This document shows, in pieces, positions 10,891-21,639 of a stretch of 64,000 nt of DNA. The notes below the pieces were generated by a model, which saw nothing but the letters and a program-made list of their open reading frames with translations, was not told where the DNA came from and ran no database searches. The DNA lies in the NCBI GenBank assembly GCA_036924085.1, contig JAVGWX010000019.1:9442361-9506360 (forward strand), written 5' to 3'. This DNA is from Ariolimax columbianus. Taxonomy: Eukaryota > Mollusca > Gastropoda > Stylommatophora > Arionidae. Position 1 is the first letter of the stretch. Every line of letters begins with the position of its first letter. The position numbers and the translations under genes are program-made.

Positions 10891-10905
10891 ACGGATAGTC
10901 GTGGT
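10888..10905 (+). other. Hairpin with CCACG stem near the 5' LTR
   Basis: ACCACG-GATAGT-CGTGGT forms a perfect six-base stem with a six-base loop, 27 bases inside the element. A hairpin with the same stem core is present at 14072-14087. A leader position fits an RNA packaging or dimerisation signal, which is inference only. Confidence 0.5.
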
Positions 10906-11171
10906 AGATTTATAAATATAGTGCGTGTGCAGCTATAGATCTTGATTCGCATGTTTAACACAAGTGTCGCAGTTATATATAACTTGTGTGTGTAGTTAGG
11001 AATAGAGGAGTAGCTAGTGGTTAGAGTGTTAGTTACCATAGACAGCTTTTCCAATCATCTGACTGGTAAGTGTGACATTTTTCTTCCACCCATTGTTGTA
11101 TTATTGACAAGACTTTGTGCGTACTTGACAGTCTTATAATTTTTTGGGTGGGCCAGACGGGTTTATTCAAT

Positions 11172-12734
11172 ATGTCGAGGTTGGACAATGTTAAACAATG
11201 TTATCATTGTCTAACTTTTGGACATTTGTCTATAGGATGCCCAAATATAATTCGGAACACGAACGTTATCTGGAGAAGAGGACTGTTTGTCAAAAACAAG
11301 CCTTTCATGGCACGAGCTACAGTCAGCGATAAGTGGGAGGACAAAAGTCAACTACAAAACCAGCTAAGAGAACTAACAGGCAGAGTCATTCGGCTGGAAA
11401 GACAGGAAAAAGATCTCCAATGGAAGCTGCGACAGCTGTTGCAACAGTTTGAAAACGGAGCTTTCAAACCAGCTAGGAAGGAGAGAAGAAATCAAGAAAT
11501 CACAGAAGTAAACACGGTCCAGTATTGTGGAAGGGGACAGAGTGGTAGGAAAGTGAGTAGGAAGCCCGTACTACTTCCACATTCCGATCCGTGGAGGGAC
11601 AGAGGTGGAAATCTCAGGACGGACGTGTGTGGACGACTGGAAAGAGGTTGCGAAAAGGGTTGGAGTTTGACCCAGGTGCAGAGGCCAAGTCAAGTGAGAG
11701 GAGGAGGAATGGTTGGGCAGAAGTTTGAATCGGGCAGATTCTTAGCCCACAAGAGGCTTTTTGCACGGTTACAGATGGAGAGGCAGGACAGGAGCTATCA
11801 AAGAGACTTTGAGCACGAGGCGGATGGACAGAAAGAAAGAGATACAGGTTTTGTGTATCCAGAAAAGTTAGGTACGGAGGGCAGGTTACGCAATGCAAAC
11901 GAGACAAACGTTCGCTCAGAGGTCCAGATAAAATGTTACCGCATCGGACAGTGTAGGCCGAGAATTCAGGAAGAGGGTATTACGTCGATTAACATGGTCG
12001 GGCGTGCTGAAAGGAGCCAAGTTTACCAGGAAGTCAAGCCTGGTAGAACATTAGTTAAAGTCGACGAAGAATCGAACAAGGAAATAGTCAAAGATTCGTC
12101 AGATAAAGAAGAAAGGAGAGGAGGAGGAATGGTGGCAGGACCAGCTATGGTTTCGTGCCCACCCAAGCCAGGTCCTAGCCATGCGGGAGAAGTTGTTGAA
12201 CAGACCGAAAGAAGGGACAACCCTTCGGTCACCGAGGAAGGAAGTGGGAATGACGCACAGTTGGAATGTGAAACGGACGCACCGGTTAAGAATACTCGTG
12301 CAGCCAACAAAGGAGGAACAGAGTTTCTAAGGAAAACGAAGAAAAGGGAAAGGCAGGTTAACCACAGCCAGGACAGCGAACCAGTCATCGAAGCAAAGAT
12401 GAAAAGATCTCAGTTCGAAATAAGCCAACAGTCAAACGAACAGTGTGAAAGGTCTTTCCCGCAAATAGTGAATACAGATGGACGGAAGGCTGAAGTAGCG
12501 AACGATGTAAGTGTACGTAACACTAACAGAGAACCGGTAGGTACGAACCAAACAACCGTGAAACAAACAGACCAGACGATGGGCGTTTTACAGGAGGAAA
12601 TCGCGCAGCAATCAGAGACAGCTGATGGGGCAACGCATAGTCTGGTTAAAATAAGCAGTAGTGATAAGGAACGGTTGATGCAATGTTTACTGACGCTAGC
12701 CAAAAACATGGAAATCAGAAATGGAATTAGGTAA
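11172..12734 (+). CDS. Gag-like protein with N-terminal CCHC zinc knuckle and coiled coil
   Basis: The first ATG of the open frame is at 11172; the frame is open a little further upstream but without an ATG. The product is 520 residues. Residues 10-23 form a C-X2-C-X4-H-X4-C zinc knuckle (CYHCLTFGHLSIGC), the nucleic-acid-binding motif of retroelement Gag proteins. Residues about 53-97 (DKSQLQNQLRELTGRVIRLE and following) have heptad-like hydrophobics typical of a coiled coil. The remaining 420 residues are charged, rich in Arg, Glu, Gly and Gln, and probably disordered. No capsid domain is recognised, and the knuckle lies at the N terminus rather than the C terminus as in ordinary Gag. It is the only long ORF in the element and is intact, which suggests recent function or very recent amplification. 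Confidence 0.75.
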   Translation: MSRLDNVKQCYHCLTFGHLSIGCPNIIRNTNVIWRRGLFVKNKPFMARATVSDKWEDKSQLQNQLRELTGRVIRLERQEKDLQWKLRQLLQQFENGAFKPARKERRNQEITEVNTVQYCGRGQSGRKVSRKPVLLPHSDPWRDRGGNLRTDVCGRLERGCEKGWSLTQVQRPSQVRGGGMVGQKFESGRFLAHKRLFARLQMERQDRSYQRDFEHEADGQKERDTGFVYPEKLGTEGRLRNANETNVRSEVQIKCYRIGQCRPRIQEEGITSINMVGRAERSQVYQEVKPGRTLVKVDEESNKEIVKDSSDKEERRGGGMVAGPAMVSCPPKPGPSHAGEVVEQTERRDNPSVTEEGSGNDAQLECETDAPVKNTRAANKGGTEFLRKTKKRERQVNHSQDSEPVIEAKMKRSQFEISQQSNEQCERSFPQIVNTDGRKAEVANDVSVRNTNREPVGTNQTTVKQTDQTMGVLQEEIAQQSETADGATHSLVKISSSDKERLMQCLLTLAKNMEIRNGIR

Positions 12735-14565
12735 AGTCGTGTGGAGTACTTACACACATGGGCTATCATGTGGAACTCCAGTTGATGTATGCATTTGCAT
12801 AAAATTTGTTTCATCTACCGTTATCCTTGGGAAACGGAGATTTGGATAATTAGGGGGTAGGGTATAGAGATGGAGGAATGACCAGATGTTAAAAATTCCT
12901 TTGAATTCGTTGTCTGAAGTGCACGCCAGACAATGAGCGGACGGTCAGTCTGAAGCGAAGACTGACCGAGATCAAAGGGACATTTCCGACCAGAGAAACG
13001 GACAGAACGAGCAAGAGACGCAGGATAGCTGGATGCGCCAGGTAATGATTACGCGACGCAGGGTAACACGTGGACGTGATGTTTCGGTTAATATCTGACC
13101 AGGTAGCTTTGATGCGGAGAATTTGGGGAAATAGCGGTGAATTAGTTAGATCACAACACTCGGTTTTGATTCCTCGGGACAAAGACTGCACCCGGACTAG
13201 TAGGGTTACAGCATGACGTAATTCGACAGGTGGACGATTCGGTTTTTGACTTTTGACTCAGACATAGTTTAGTATCTGATTAAATTAGAACTTAGTCATA
13301 GTTTAGTGACATAGTTTAGTATCTGATTAAGTTACAACTTAGTCATAGTTTAGGGACATAGTTTAGTACCTGATTAAGTTAGAACTTAGTCATAGTTTAG
13401 TATCTTTTGAAGGGGGCATTAACAGGTGCTCATCTGTGGGGCACGAGCAGGAGTGAAGGTTGATGGCATTTGATCATGTTTTTGTGTGCAAATATTTTGA
13501 CATTTGTATTTGGTGTTTGGGTTTTGACTAATGGTATTACTTGCATTTTAAGTGGGTTGTATGGTCGATATAGTATGCATTGAATTTTTCTTTATTTTGT
13601 TGTTGTTTTGTTGTTTAAACATGATTACATATCCTGACAGTATCAACGTGTTATACTTGCTGACTGAAATATTGATATCATAAGTATGCGTGCAAATATT
13701 TTGACATTTGTATTTATTGTTTGGGTTTCGACATTGTATGCAATGCATTTGTCTTGTGTTTTGTTGTTGTTTTTTTTGTTGTTGTTGAATCATCATGTTT
13801 ACAGGTATTTGATACAGGTTATTTAGGGGATCTACAGAGCAGTATATCTCATCCAGACTGTAGGCCTCCGCAAGCACAAGTCACCACGAGTTCCAGAATC
13901 ACATGTATGTGGAGTCTTTGCAGAGAAGACTACATTGATCAGAAGTTTTAATATTGACTATGACATATGTTGTCAAATATCGTTTTTTGTGGGAAACATA
14001 AAGAATTTTGCTGTTTTCTTTGAGAGGGGATAGCTGTCAAGAAAGACAGTGACAACTAGCCTGAGGATAACCCACGTAAATTCGTGGCCTCACAGGAGTT
14101 AGTATGAAGTGAATCGTCGGCCAGGCGTGTAATGAGACCGCCTGAGAAAATTGACCTGAACTGGTCGAGTGTAACAATGAAGGTTCGTGTCCTTAGAGGA
14201 AGGCACGGGAAACAGGGCGAGGTATGTTGACCTCAAATGAGTAAGGAGAATTCCTTAAGGTGTTTCTGTTTTGATGAGTTCAAGGTCCCGCAGGGACAGA
14301 CTTTGGTGTATTTGACTGCAAAACGATGTAAAAGTGGTGGTTTGTGTTGTAAAAACGCCCAGCCACAGTGTTTTTCTTCTGCTTGTATTGATTGTGTATG
14401 TATTACAAAAAGTTTATATGTATCAAATGACATGTCTTTTTATGCATGTACGATGTGAGTGAAGTTGTAAACAGGAGTAGTGTTTACATTTTGGATAGTA
14501 GAGACGAAAATGGTGGTCATTTGCCAGATGAAAAAAATGACCATCCATGTTTCGGTCTGTAGTTT
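12735..14565 (+). other. Non-coding interior of the LTR element
   Basis: About 1.8 kb without a convincing coding frame and without reverse-transcriptase motifs. It holds a 48-base tandem repeat of three copies at about 13262-13410 (GACATAGTTTAGTATCTGAT...), a duplicated 45-base stretch at about 13487 and 13691 (GCAAATATTTTGACATTTGT), and a short Cys-rich frame at 14237-14458 of unknown meaning. Confidence 0.6.
14072..14087 (+). other. Second hairpin with CCACG stem
   Basis: CCACG-TAAATT-CGTGG repeats the stem core and loop length of the hairpin at 10888-10905 near the other end of the interior. Confidence 0.45.
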
Positions 14566-14572
14566 AGGGAGG
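14566..14572 (+). promoter_or_regulatory. Candidate polypurine tract
   Basis: AGGGAGG lies three bases before the 3' LTR, where plus-strand priming would occur. It is shorter than typical tracts. Confidence 0.45.
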
Positions 14573-14575
14573 TAA

Positions 14576-15516
14576 TGTAACAGTTCCCGCCGGAGCAAGG
14601 GGAGTTTAGGATGCCTGAACATGTTAAAGCTTAAAGCTACATGAATGCATGTCAAGGTCACTCACTATCTCAGCAAAGGAGAACAGAGTTGGGTTAAGGA
14701 ATGTGGACAGGTAGAAACTGACCACTGGCCTTCCGATTTTGGTAGGGGGAGATTGATTGACAGACGAAATTGGCAACGGGGCTTGCTGCGAGAGAATGAG
14801 TGACAGGTGTGCAAAGTGTTTCGTTCCAATTGGAATTGAAGATGACCATACCTGAGATCGATTGGTCAAGCTCTGGCCTTGCTTGAGGATATATAACTCG
14901 AGGCAAAGTTTAGCTCGGAGGCTGGAGAGAGAGACAGGCTGGAGAGAGAGAGTGGCTGTATGGAGGAGAGAGAGAGACTGAATGTGGATAGTATGTTTAA
15001 CTCACCGACTTAGATAGAGGAGCGATTGATTGACGGTTGGACGAATGTTTAGTGATAGAACAGGATCGCTCAAATAGGTGTGTGAGTTTTGCATTAATAG
15101 ATAATGTGAAAGTGTGTTTGTAAGCAAGGACACATTGCGAACGAGTTATGTCGAGATCGCCCGCCTGAGGGGATTTCAGTGAGGAAGAGTATTTGATAAG
15201 GTGTTTTGATGACGCAGTTAAGGCGATATGTGTGTGATGTAATTGCAAGGCAATAGAACTGGGTTTTTAGTTAGTTGGGAATTCCATCAATAGCTAATGC
15301 TTATAATTCCCGTTTTAGTAGAATGTTTAGTTAAGATATGTATTATATTGTGTTTGTAACTTCTCTACTCATTGTATGATATGAGTATGATATAATAAAT
15401 ATGCCACCTGCTGTTTGATATGTCATTTACTGAGTATGGTCATGATGATGTGGATGAGTGTGAAAATGTTCTAAGTTAGATCACGGCCAGGGCAAAGAAA
15501 TAGAGGATCTGCTACA
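14576..15516 (+). repeat. 3' LTR
   Basis: 941 bases, with no difference from the 5' LTR seen by eye. It is followed by the ATAG duplication at 15517-15520. Confidence 0.95.
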
Positions 15517-15520
15517 ATAG

Positions 15521-15860
15521 TAGTATATTCCTCATTATTGAACTATCACTGCATGCTGTTGTAACTTGGCCTGAACTGTTAGATTTATTGTCTTACAAAA
15601 GACAATTATATATTCATCGCCCGACAGCGCTGCTGTGCGGCCCTAGATGGACACGCGTCGACGACCGAGTGGTTATCGAGTTAAACATAATAGAACAATT
15701 ATTTCCTTCGAAGAGATGGTTGTGCATTGGTTGGCAACCTCATCATGTAAAAAATCATTGCTAATGAAACTGCACAGCAAACATATTGATTTATTATTCC
15801 CTGGGTAGGGTAAATAAAATGCAGCGTTGAGCCTGAACTCCATCAGCTGGACCGACTAAA
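15521..15860. other. Unassigned sequence after the LTR element
   Basis: The first 45 bases keep open the frame interrupted at 9920. A GACCGAGTGGTTATCGAG block near 15670 resembles a tRNA A-box region and may be a SINE scrap. Nothing else is recognised. Confidence 0.35.
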
Positions 15861-15863
15861 TAT

Positions 15864-17065
15864 ATGATGATGGTAATGATAATGATGGCAGTGGTAATGA
15901 TGAGGACGGTGATGATGATGGCTGAGATGATAGTGGTAATGATCGTGATGATGATGTCGCTGACGATGGTAATGATGATGGTGATGATGATGGTTGTGAT
16001 CATGGTGGTGATCATGGTGGTGATCATGGTGGTGATGATGATGATGATGGTTGTGATCATGGTGGTGATCATGGGAGGTGATGATGGTGATGATGATGGT
16101 GGTGATGATGATGGTAGTGATGATGGTAGTGATGATGGTTGTGATCATGGTGGTGATGATGGTGGTGATGATGGTGGTGATCATGGTGGTGATCATGGTG
16201 GTGATGATGGTGGGGATGATGGTGATGATGGTGATGATGGTGATGATGATGGTTGTGATCATGGTGATCATGATGGGGGTGATGATGGTGATGATGGTGA
16301 TGATGATGGTTGTGATCATGGTGGTGATCATGGGGGGTGATCATGGTGGTGATCATGGGGGTGATGATGGTGGTGATGATGGTGGTGATGATGATGGTGA
16401 TGGTGATGATGGTGGTGATGATGGTGGTGATGGTGATGATGGTGATGATGATGGTTATGATCATGGTGATCATGATGGGGGTGATGATGGTGATGATGGT
16501 GATGATGATGGTTGTGATCATGGTGGTGATCATGGTGGTGATCATGGTGGTGATCATGGGGGTGATGATGGTGGTGATGATGATGGTGATGGGGATGATG
16601 GGGATGATGGTGGTGATGGTGATGATGGTGGTAATGATGGTGGGGATGGTGATGATGGTGATGGTGATGGGGGTGGTGATGGTGATGATGGTGATGGTTG
16701 TGATGATGGTGATGATTAGGGTGGTGATCATGGTGGTGATGGTGAAGATGATGGTGGTAATGATGGTGATGAGGGTGGTGGTGATGGTGATGATGATGGT
16801 GGTGATGATGATGGTGGTGATCATGGTGGTGATGGTGATGCTGATGTTGGTGATGATGGTGATGATGGTGGTGATGATAGTGGTGATCATGGTGGTGATC
16901 ATGGTGGTGATGATGGTGGTGATGATGGTGGTGATGATGGTGAGGGTGGTGATGATGGTGGTGATGATGGTGGTGATGATGGTGGTGATGATGGTGGTGA
17001 TGATGGTGGTAATCATGGTGGTGATGGCCGTGATGATGAAAGGGCTGTTAACAGTGGTGATAATC
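15864..17065 (+). repeat. GAT/GGT-rich tandem array, about 1.2 kb
   Basis: The array is built from GATGATGGT, GATCATGGTGGT and related 9-12-base words with trinucleotide register kept almost throughout. All three minus frames and two plus frames are therefore open for hundreds of codons (Met/Val, Asp/Gly, His/Asp, Ile/Thr). No gene is inferred. Confidence 0.95.
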
Positions 17066-17149
17066 GTGATGATGATAGTGGGGATGAGAGGGATATATTG
17101 GTTTTGACATAGATGAAGAGAGATTTCATTAAAACACCTATACCTAACT

Positions 17150-17400
17150 ACACCCACCTAAACACACTGACCTACATAGACCCACACCTACCCACATGCA
17201 CCCACCTACCCATCAACACACACATACCCACTCACACACAAACACACACCCACTTACACCCACAGAAACACACATCCACACATTAACAAACACACGGACG
17301 CACACACATACACATGTCCACACAGCCGAACACTCACTTGCACCTACATACACCCACACACACAACCACTATCCCACACCCACACATGTTTACTGACCTT
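17150..17400 (+). repeat. CA-rich simple repeat
   Basis: CACACCCACCTACACAC-type cryptic repeat of about 250 bases. Confidence 0.9.
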
Positions 17401-17635
17401 GGTGTCAGCAGCAATCGATCTGGGAATAAAGAAAAAACAACATCCTAATTGCTAGGGACGACATGATTATAGTTGTGGCCTACTGGAAAGTCACAAATTG
17501 CACTTCAGGCAGGAGAACCCATGGCCACCTTATTCAGCATTCTTGGGAAATTAATAAGTCACCGAAACATGCTACCAAAGAAGCAAAGTTAAGAGTGAAG
17601 AACTTTGCAAGAGTATCTTCGAATTACATAAAGAA
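17401..17635. other. Short unique stretch between arrays
   Basis: On minus, the word TTGTGACTTTCCAG near 17485-17500 could be an acceptor followed by a 12-codon phase-1 frame ending in TAG. That is a possible but unproven terminal exon of the receptor gene. Confidence 0.15.
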
Positions 17636-17640
17636 CATAC

Positions 17641-18470
17641 ACGCGTGAGGACGCAGAATAACAACATACACACGCGAGGACGCAGAACAACAACATACAC
17701 ACGCGAGGACGCAGAACAACAACATACACACGCGAGGACGCAGAACAACAACATACACACGCGAGGACGCAGAACAACAACATACACACGCGAGGACGCA
17801 GAACAACAACATACACACGCGAGGACGCAGAACAACAACATACACACGCGAGGACGCAGAATAACAACATACACACGCGAGGACGCAGAACAACAACATA
17901 CACACGCGAGGACGCAGAACAACAACATACACACGCGAGGACGCAGAACAACAACATACACACGCGAGGACGCAGAATAACAACATACACACGCGAGGAC
18001 GCAGAACAACAACATACACACGCGAGGACGCAGAACAACAACATACACACGCGAGGACGCAGAACAACAACATACACACGCGAGGACGCAGAACAACAAC
18101 ATACACACGCGAGGACGCAGAACAACAACATACACACGCGAGGACGCAGAACAACAACATACACACGCGAGGACGCAGAACAACAACATACACACGCGAG
18201 GACGCAGAACAACAACATACACACGCGAGGACGCAGAACAACAACATACACACGCGAGGACGCAGAACAACAACATACACACGCGAGGACGCAGAACAAC
18301 AACAACATACGTAAAGACGCAGAACAACAACAACATACGTGAGGACGCATAACTACAATATACACACGTAAGGACGCAGAACAAAAATATACACACGTAA
18401 GGACGCATAACAACAACATACGCGAGGACGCAGAAAAATAATGCACGCGAGGACGTAGAACAACTATTCA
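17641..18470 (+). repeat. 29-base minisatellite, about 22 clean copies
   Basis: The unit GCGAGGACGCAGAACAACAA plus CATACACAC is nearly perfect to about 18295 and then decays to 18470. Because 29 is not divisible by three and the unit has no stop on minus, all three minus frames are open for 218-299 codons and read the same 29-residue repeat in different registers. This is an artefact, not a Cys-rich protein. Confidence 0.97.
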
Positions 18471-18484
18471 CACGACGCTAGAGG

Positions 18485-18950
18485 AGGTGATGTTGGAGGA
18501 AGCTATGTTGAAGGTGGTGCAGTTGGAGAAAGCTCAAAGTGATGCTGTTAATAAGGGTGTTGTTGATGAACGTAATGTTGATAATGGTGATGTTCATAAG
18601 GGTAATGGCAGAAGTTGTGATGTGAGGATCTTGATAGTGGTGTTGATAAAGGTAATGTTGGTATTAGTTTTGTTATTGATGCTGTTGTTGATGTTGATAG
18701 TGGTGATGATGGATGTAATGATTTTTACAGTGCTTTTGATAGTGATGATTATGTTGATAACAGGGATGTTCGTGGAGGTGTTGATAATGGTGATGGTGGT
18801 GATGTTGATGGTAGTGATTTTGATGGTGGTGATGGCAGTGATGTTGATGGTAGTGTGGATAGTGGTGATGTTGATTGAAATGATGATTATGCAGTGCCGA
18901 TAGGGGTGATATTGATGATGCGGTGATGTTGGTTGTAGTGAAGACAATAG
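18485..18950 (+). repeat. Degenerate GTTGATGGTGATG-rich repeat
   Basis: Low-complexity T/G/A sequence with no fixed period, grading into the next array. Confidence 0.8.
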
Positions 18951-18959
18951 TGGCGCCGA

Positions 18960-20065
18960 TGGTGATTCTAGTGTTGAGTGTGGGATGTTGGTTCTAATGA
19001 GGAGTGTGGTATGTTGATTCTAGTTTTGAGTGTGCGATGTTGTTTCTAGTGTTGAGTGGGATGTTGATTTTCCTATTGAGTGTGACTCGTTGATTCTAGT
19101 GTTGAGTTTGGGATGTTGGTTCTAATGAGTGTGGTATATTGATTCAAGTTTTGAGTGTGGTGATAATGATTCTAGTGTTTAGTGTGGTGATGTTGATTCT
19201 TGTGTTGAGTGTACGATCCTGATTCTAGTTTTGTGTAGGATGTTGATTTTCCTAATGAGTGTGGTTCTATGATTCTAGTGTTGAGTGTGGTGATGTTGGT
19301 TCTTGTGTTGAGTGTGGGGATGTTGATTCTTGTGTTGAGTGTGGGGATGTTGATTCTTGTATTGAGTGTACGATCCTGATTCTAGTTTTGTGTAGGATGT
19401 TGATTTTCCTATTGAGTGTGGGTCCTTGATTCTAGTGTTGAGTGTGGGATGTTGATTCTAGTGTTGAGTGTTCTGATGTTGATTCTAGTGATGCGTGTGG
19501 GATGTTGATTCTAGTGTTGAGAGTGGTGATGTTGATTCTAGTGTTGAATGTTCTGATGTTGATTCTAGTGTTGAGTGTGGGATGTTGATTCTAGTGTTGA
19601 ATGTTCTGATGTTGATTCAAGCGTTGAGTGTTCTGATGTTGATTCTAGTGTTTAGTATGGGATGTTGATTCTAGTGTTCAATGTTCTGATGTTGATTCAA
19701 TCATTGAGTGTTCTGATGTTGATTCTAGTGATGCGTGTGGGATGTTGATTCTAGTGTTGAGAGTGGTGATGTTGATTCTAGTGTTGAATGGTCTGATGTT
19801 GATTCAAGCAGTGAGTGTTCTGATGTTGATTCTAGTGTTGAGAGTGGTGATGTTGATTCTAGTGTTGAATGTTCTGATGTTGATTCAAGCGGTGAGTGTT
19901 CTGATGTTGATTCTAGTGTTGAGTGTGGGATGTTGATTCTAGTGATGCGTGTGGGATGTTGATTCTAGTGTTGAGAGTGGTGATGTTGATTCTAGTGTTG
20001 AATGTTCTGATGTTGATTCAAGCGGTGAGTGTCCTGATGTTGATTCTAGTGTTGGGTGTGCTAAT
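18960..20065 (+). repeat. 26-27-base minisatellite, about 1.1 kb
   Basis: Units are variants of GATGTTGATTCTAGTGTTGA followed by GTGTGG or ATGTTCT. Cleaner copies lie at 19480-20050 and show alternating unit types. The CpG-free T/G-rich strand is constant. Confidence 0.95.
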
Positions 20066-20284
20066 TTTGATAGCGATATTGATATTGATGATGCAAATAT
20101 TGGTCTAATGTTCGTACTCGTGAAGTTTGAGGCAGTGTTGTTAGTCGTGGTGGTGATGATTATGTTGATAACGGTCATGTTGTTGGTAATTTTGAAAATG
20201 GTAGTGATGGAAATGGTCTATCGTCGATAGACTGGATGTTGCTGGAGGTGTTGATAGTGGTGATGTTGATATTAGTGTTGGTAT

Positions 20285-21370
20285 TAGTCATATTGATAGT
20301 GAGCTTAGAGTTGGGATGTTGATGGTAGTGTTGGTAGTGCTGGTAGTAGTGATATTGATGACGTGGTTTAGAGTTTGGATGTTGATGTTAGTGTTGGTTG
20401 TGGTGATATTGATGGCGTCGTTTAGAGTTGGGATGGTGATGTTAGTGTTGGTAGTGTTGATATTGATGGTGTCGTTTAGAGTTGGATGTTGGTGTTTGTA
20501 GTGGTGATATTGATGGCGTCGTTTAGAGTTGGGATGGTGATGTTAGTGTTGGTAGTGTTGATATTGATGGTGTCGTTTAGAGTTGGATGTTGGTGTTTGT
20601 AGTGGTGATATTGATGGCGTCGTTTAGAGTTGGGATGGTGATGTTAGTGTTGGTAGTGTTGATATTGATGGTGTCGTTTAGAGTTGGATGTTGGTGTTTG
20701 TAGTGGTGATATTGATGGCGTCATTCAGAGTTGGGATGTTGATGTTAGTGTTGGTAGTGTTGATATTGATGGCGTCGTTTAGAGTTGGGATGGTGATGTT
20801 AGTGTTGGTAGTGTTGATATTGATGGTGTCGTTTAGAGTTGGATGTTGGTGTTTGTAGTGGTGATATTGATGGCGTCGTTTAGAGTTGGGATGTTGATGT
20901 TAGTGTTGGTAGTGTTGATATTGATGGCGTCGTTTAGAGTTGGGATGGTGATGTTAGTGTTGGTAGTGTTGATATTGATGGTGTCGTTTAGAGTTGGATG
21001 TTGGTGTTTGTAGTGGTGATATTGATGGCGTCGTTTAGAGTTGGGATGTTGATGTTTGTAGTGGTGATATTGATGGCGACGTTTAGAGTTGGGATGTTGA
21101 TGTTAGTGTTGGTTGTGTTGATATTGATGGTGTCGTTTAGAGTTGGGATGTTGATGTTAGTGTTGGTAGTGTTGATATTGATGGCGTCGTTTAGAGTTGG
21201 GATGGTGATGTTAGTGTTGGTAGTGTTGATATTGATGGTGTCGTTTAGAGTTGGGATGTTGATGTTTGTAGTGGTGATATTGATGGCGTCGTTTAGAGTT
21301 GGGATGTTGATGTTTGTAGTGGTGATATTGATGGCGACGTTTAGAGTTGGGATGTTGATGTTACTGTACA
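20285..21370 (+). repeat. Minisatellite with 54- and 47-base alternating units
   Basis: A 54-base unit (GATATTGATGGCGTCGTTTA...) alternates with a 47-base unit carrying GGATGTTGGTGTTTGTAGTG, giving a dimeric higher-order repeat of about 101 bases in 20440-20720 and irregular orders later. It ends about 125 bases from the transmembrane exon. Confidence 0.95.
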
Positions 21371-21495
21371 TGAAGATGACGTTGGTAGTGAAGATGTCAG
21401 TGCTATTAAATAATGTTAGTGTGGCATCGCTCATAACGATACTGTTGGTGTGGTTCAAGTGATAATCATTAAAATAGCTTTGCCAGTTCCCTAAC

Positions 21496-21639
21496 CTCTG
21501 TTTAAGTAGATGATTACGGCAAAGATTGTGACAACGATGATGTTAATGGATACGATAGGCAATGTGATCATAAGGAAGTCCATCTTTTCCCGTGATGTGG
21601 AATCTTGGTGGTATGATCGTGTCTGATCCTGTGCGACAC
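21496..21639 (-). CDS. Receptor exon: transmembrane segment
   Basis: This 144-base exon begins after the strong acceptor TTTCTCTTCTGTCCCCAG and ends before GTTAGG; both junctions are phase 1. It encodes a polar juxtamembrane part (GVAQDQTRSYHQDSTSREKM) followed by about 25 hydrophobic residues from FLMITLPIVSINIIVVTIFA through VIIYL and then Asn-Arg. This is a type I single-pass membrane anchor: the preceding exons are extracellular Ig and lectin-like modules, and an Arg right after the hydrophobic run fits the stop-transfer rule. It is the last exon I can assign; cytoplasmic exons at lower coordinates were not identified. Confidence 0.75.

Larger units (their letters stand above)
9921..15516 (+). 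mobile_element. Young non-autonomous LTR retrotransposon
   Basis: Two direct repeats of equal length (941 bases) bound a 3714-base interior. They begin TGTAACAG and end CTGCTACA, giving the TG...CA termini and short inverted ends expected of LTRs, and are flanked by a 4-base duplication. I found no difference between the two LTRs over the parts I compared, so insertion is recent. The interior has one long ORF (11172-12734) with an N-terminal zinc knuckle and coiled coil. No protease, reverse transcriptase, RNase H or integrase motif is visible, so mobility would depend on enzymes from another element. The size class is similar to large non-autonomous LTR derivatives. Confidence 0.9.

Noticed and set aside
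15843..17157. His/Asp-rich and Met/Val-rich proteins
   Set aside because: GAT/GGT simple repeat read in several frames on both strands.
17641..18295. CRISPR-like regular array
   Set aside because: The 29-base units are contiguous with no unique spacers, and the sequence is clearly eukaryotic. The same applies to the 19-, 24- and 28-base arrays.
17572..18471. Three overlapping Cys/Val-rich reading frames of 218-299 codons on minus
   Set aside because: They are the same 29-base stop-free unit read in three registers; 3 x 29 bases gives a 29-residue repeat in each frame. No start context, promoter or domain.
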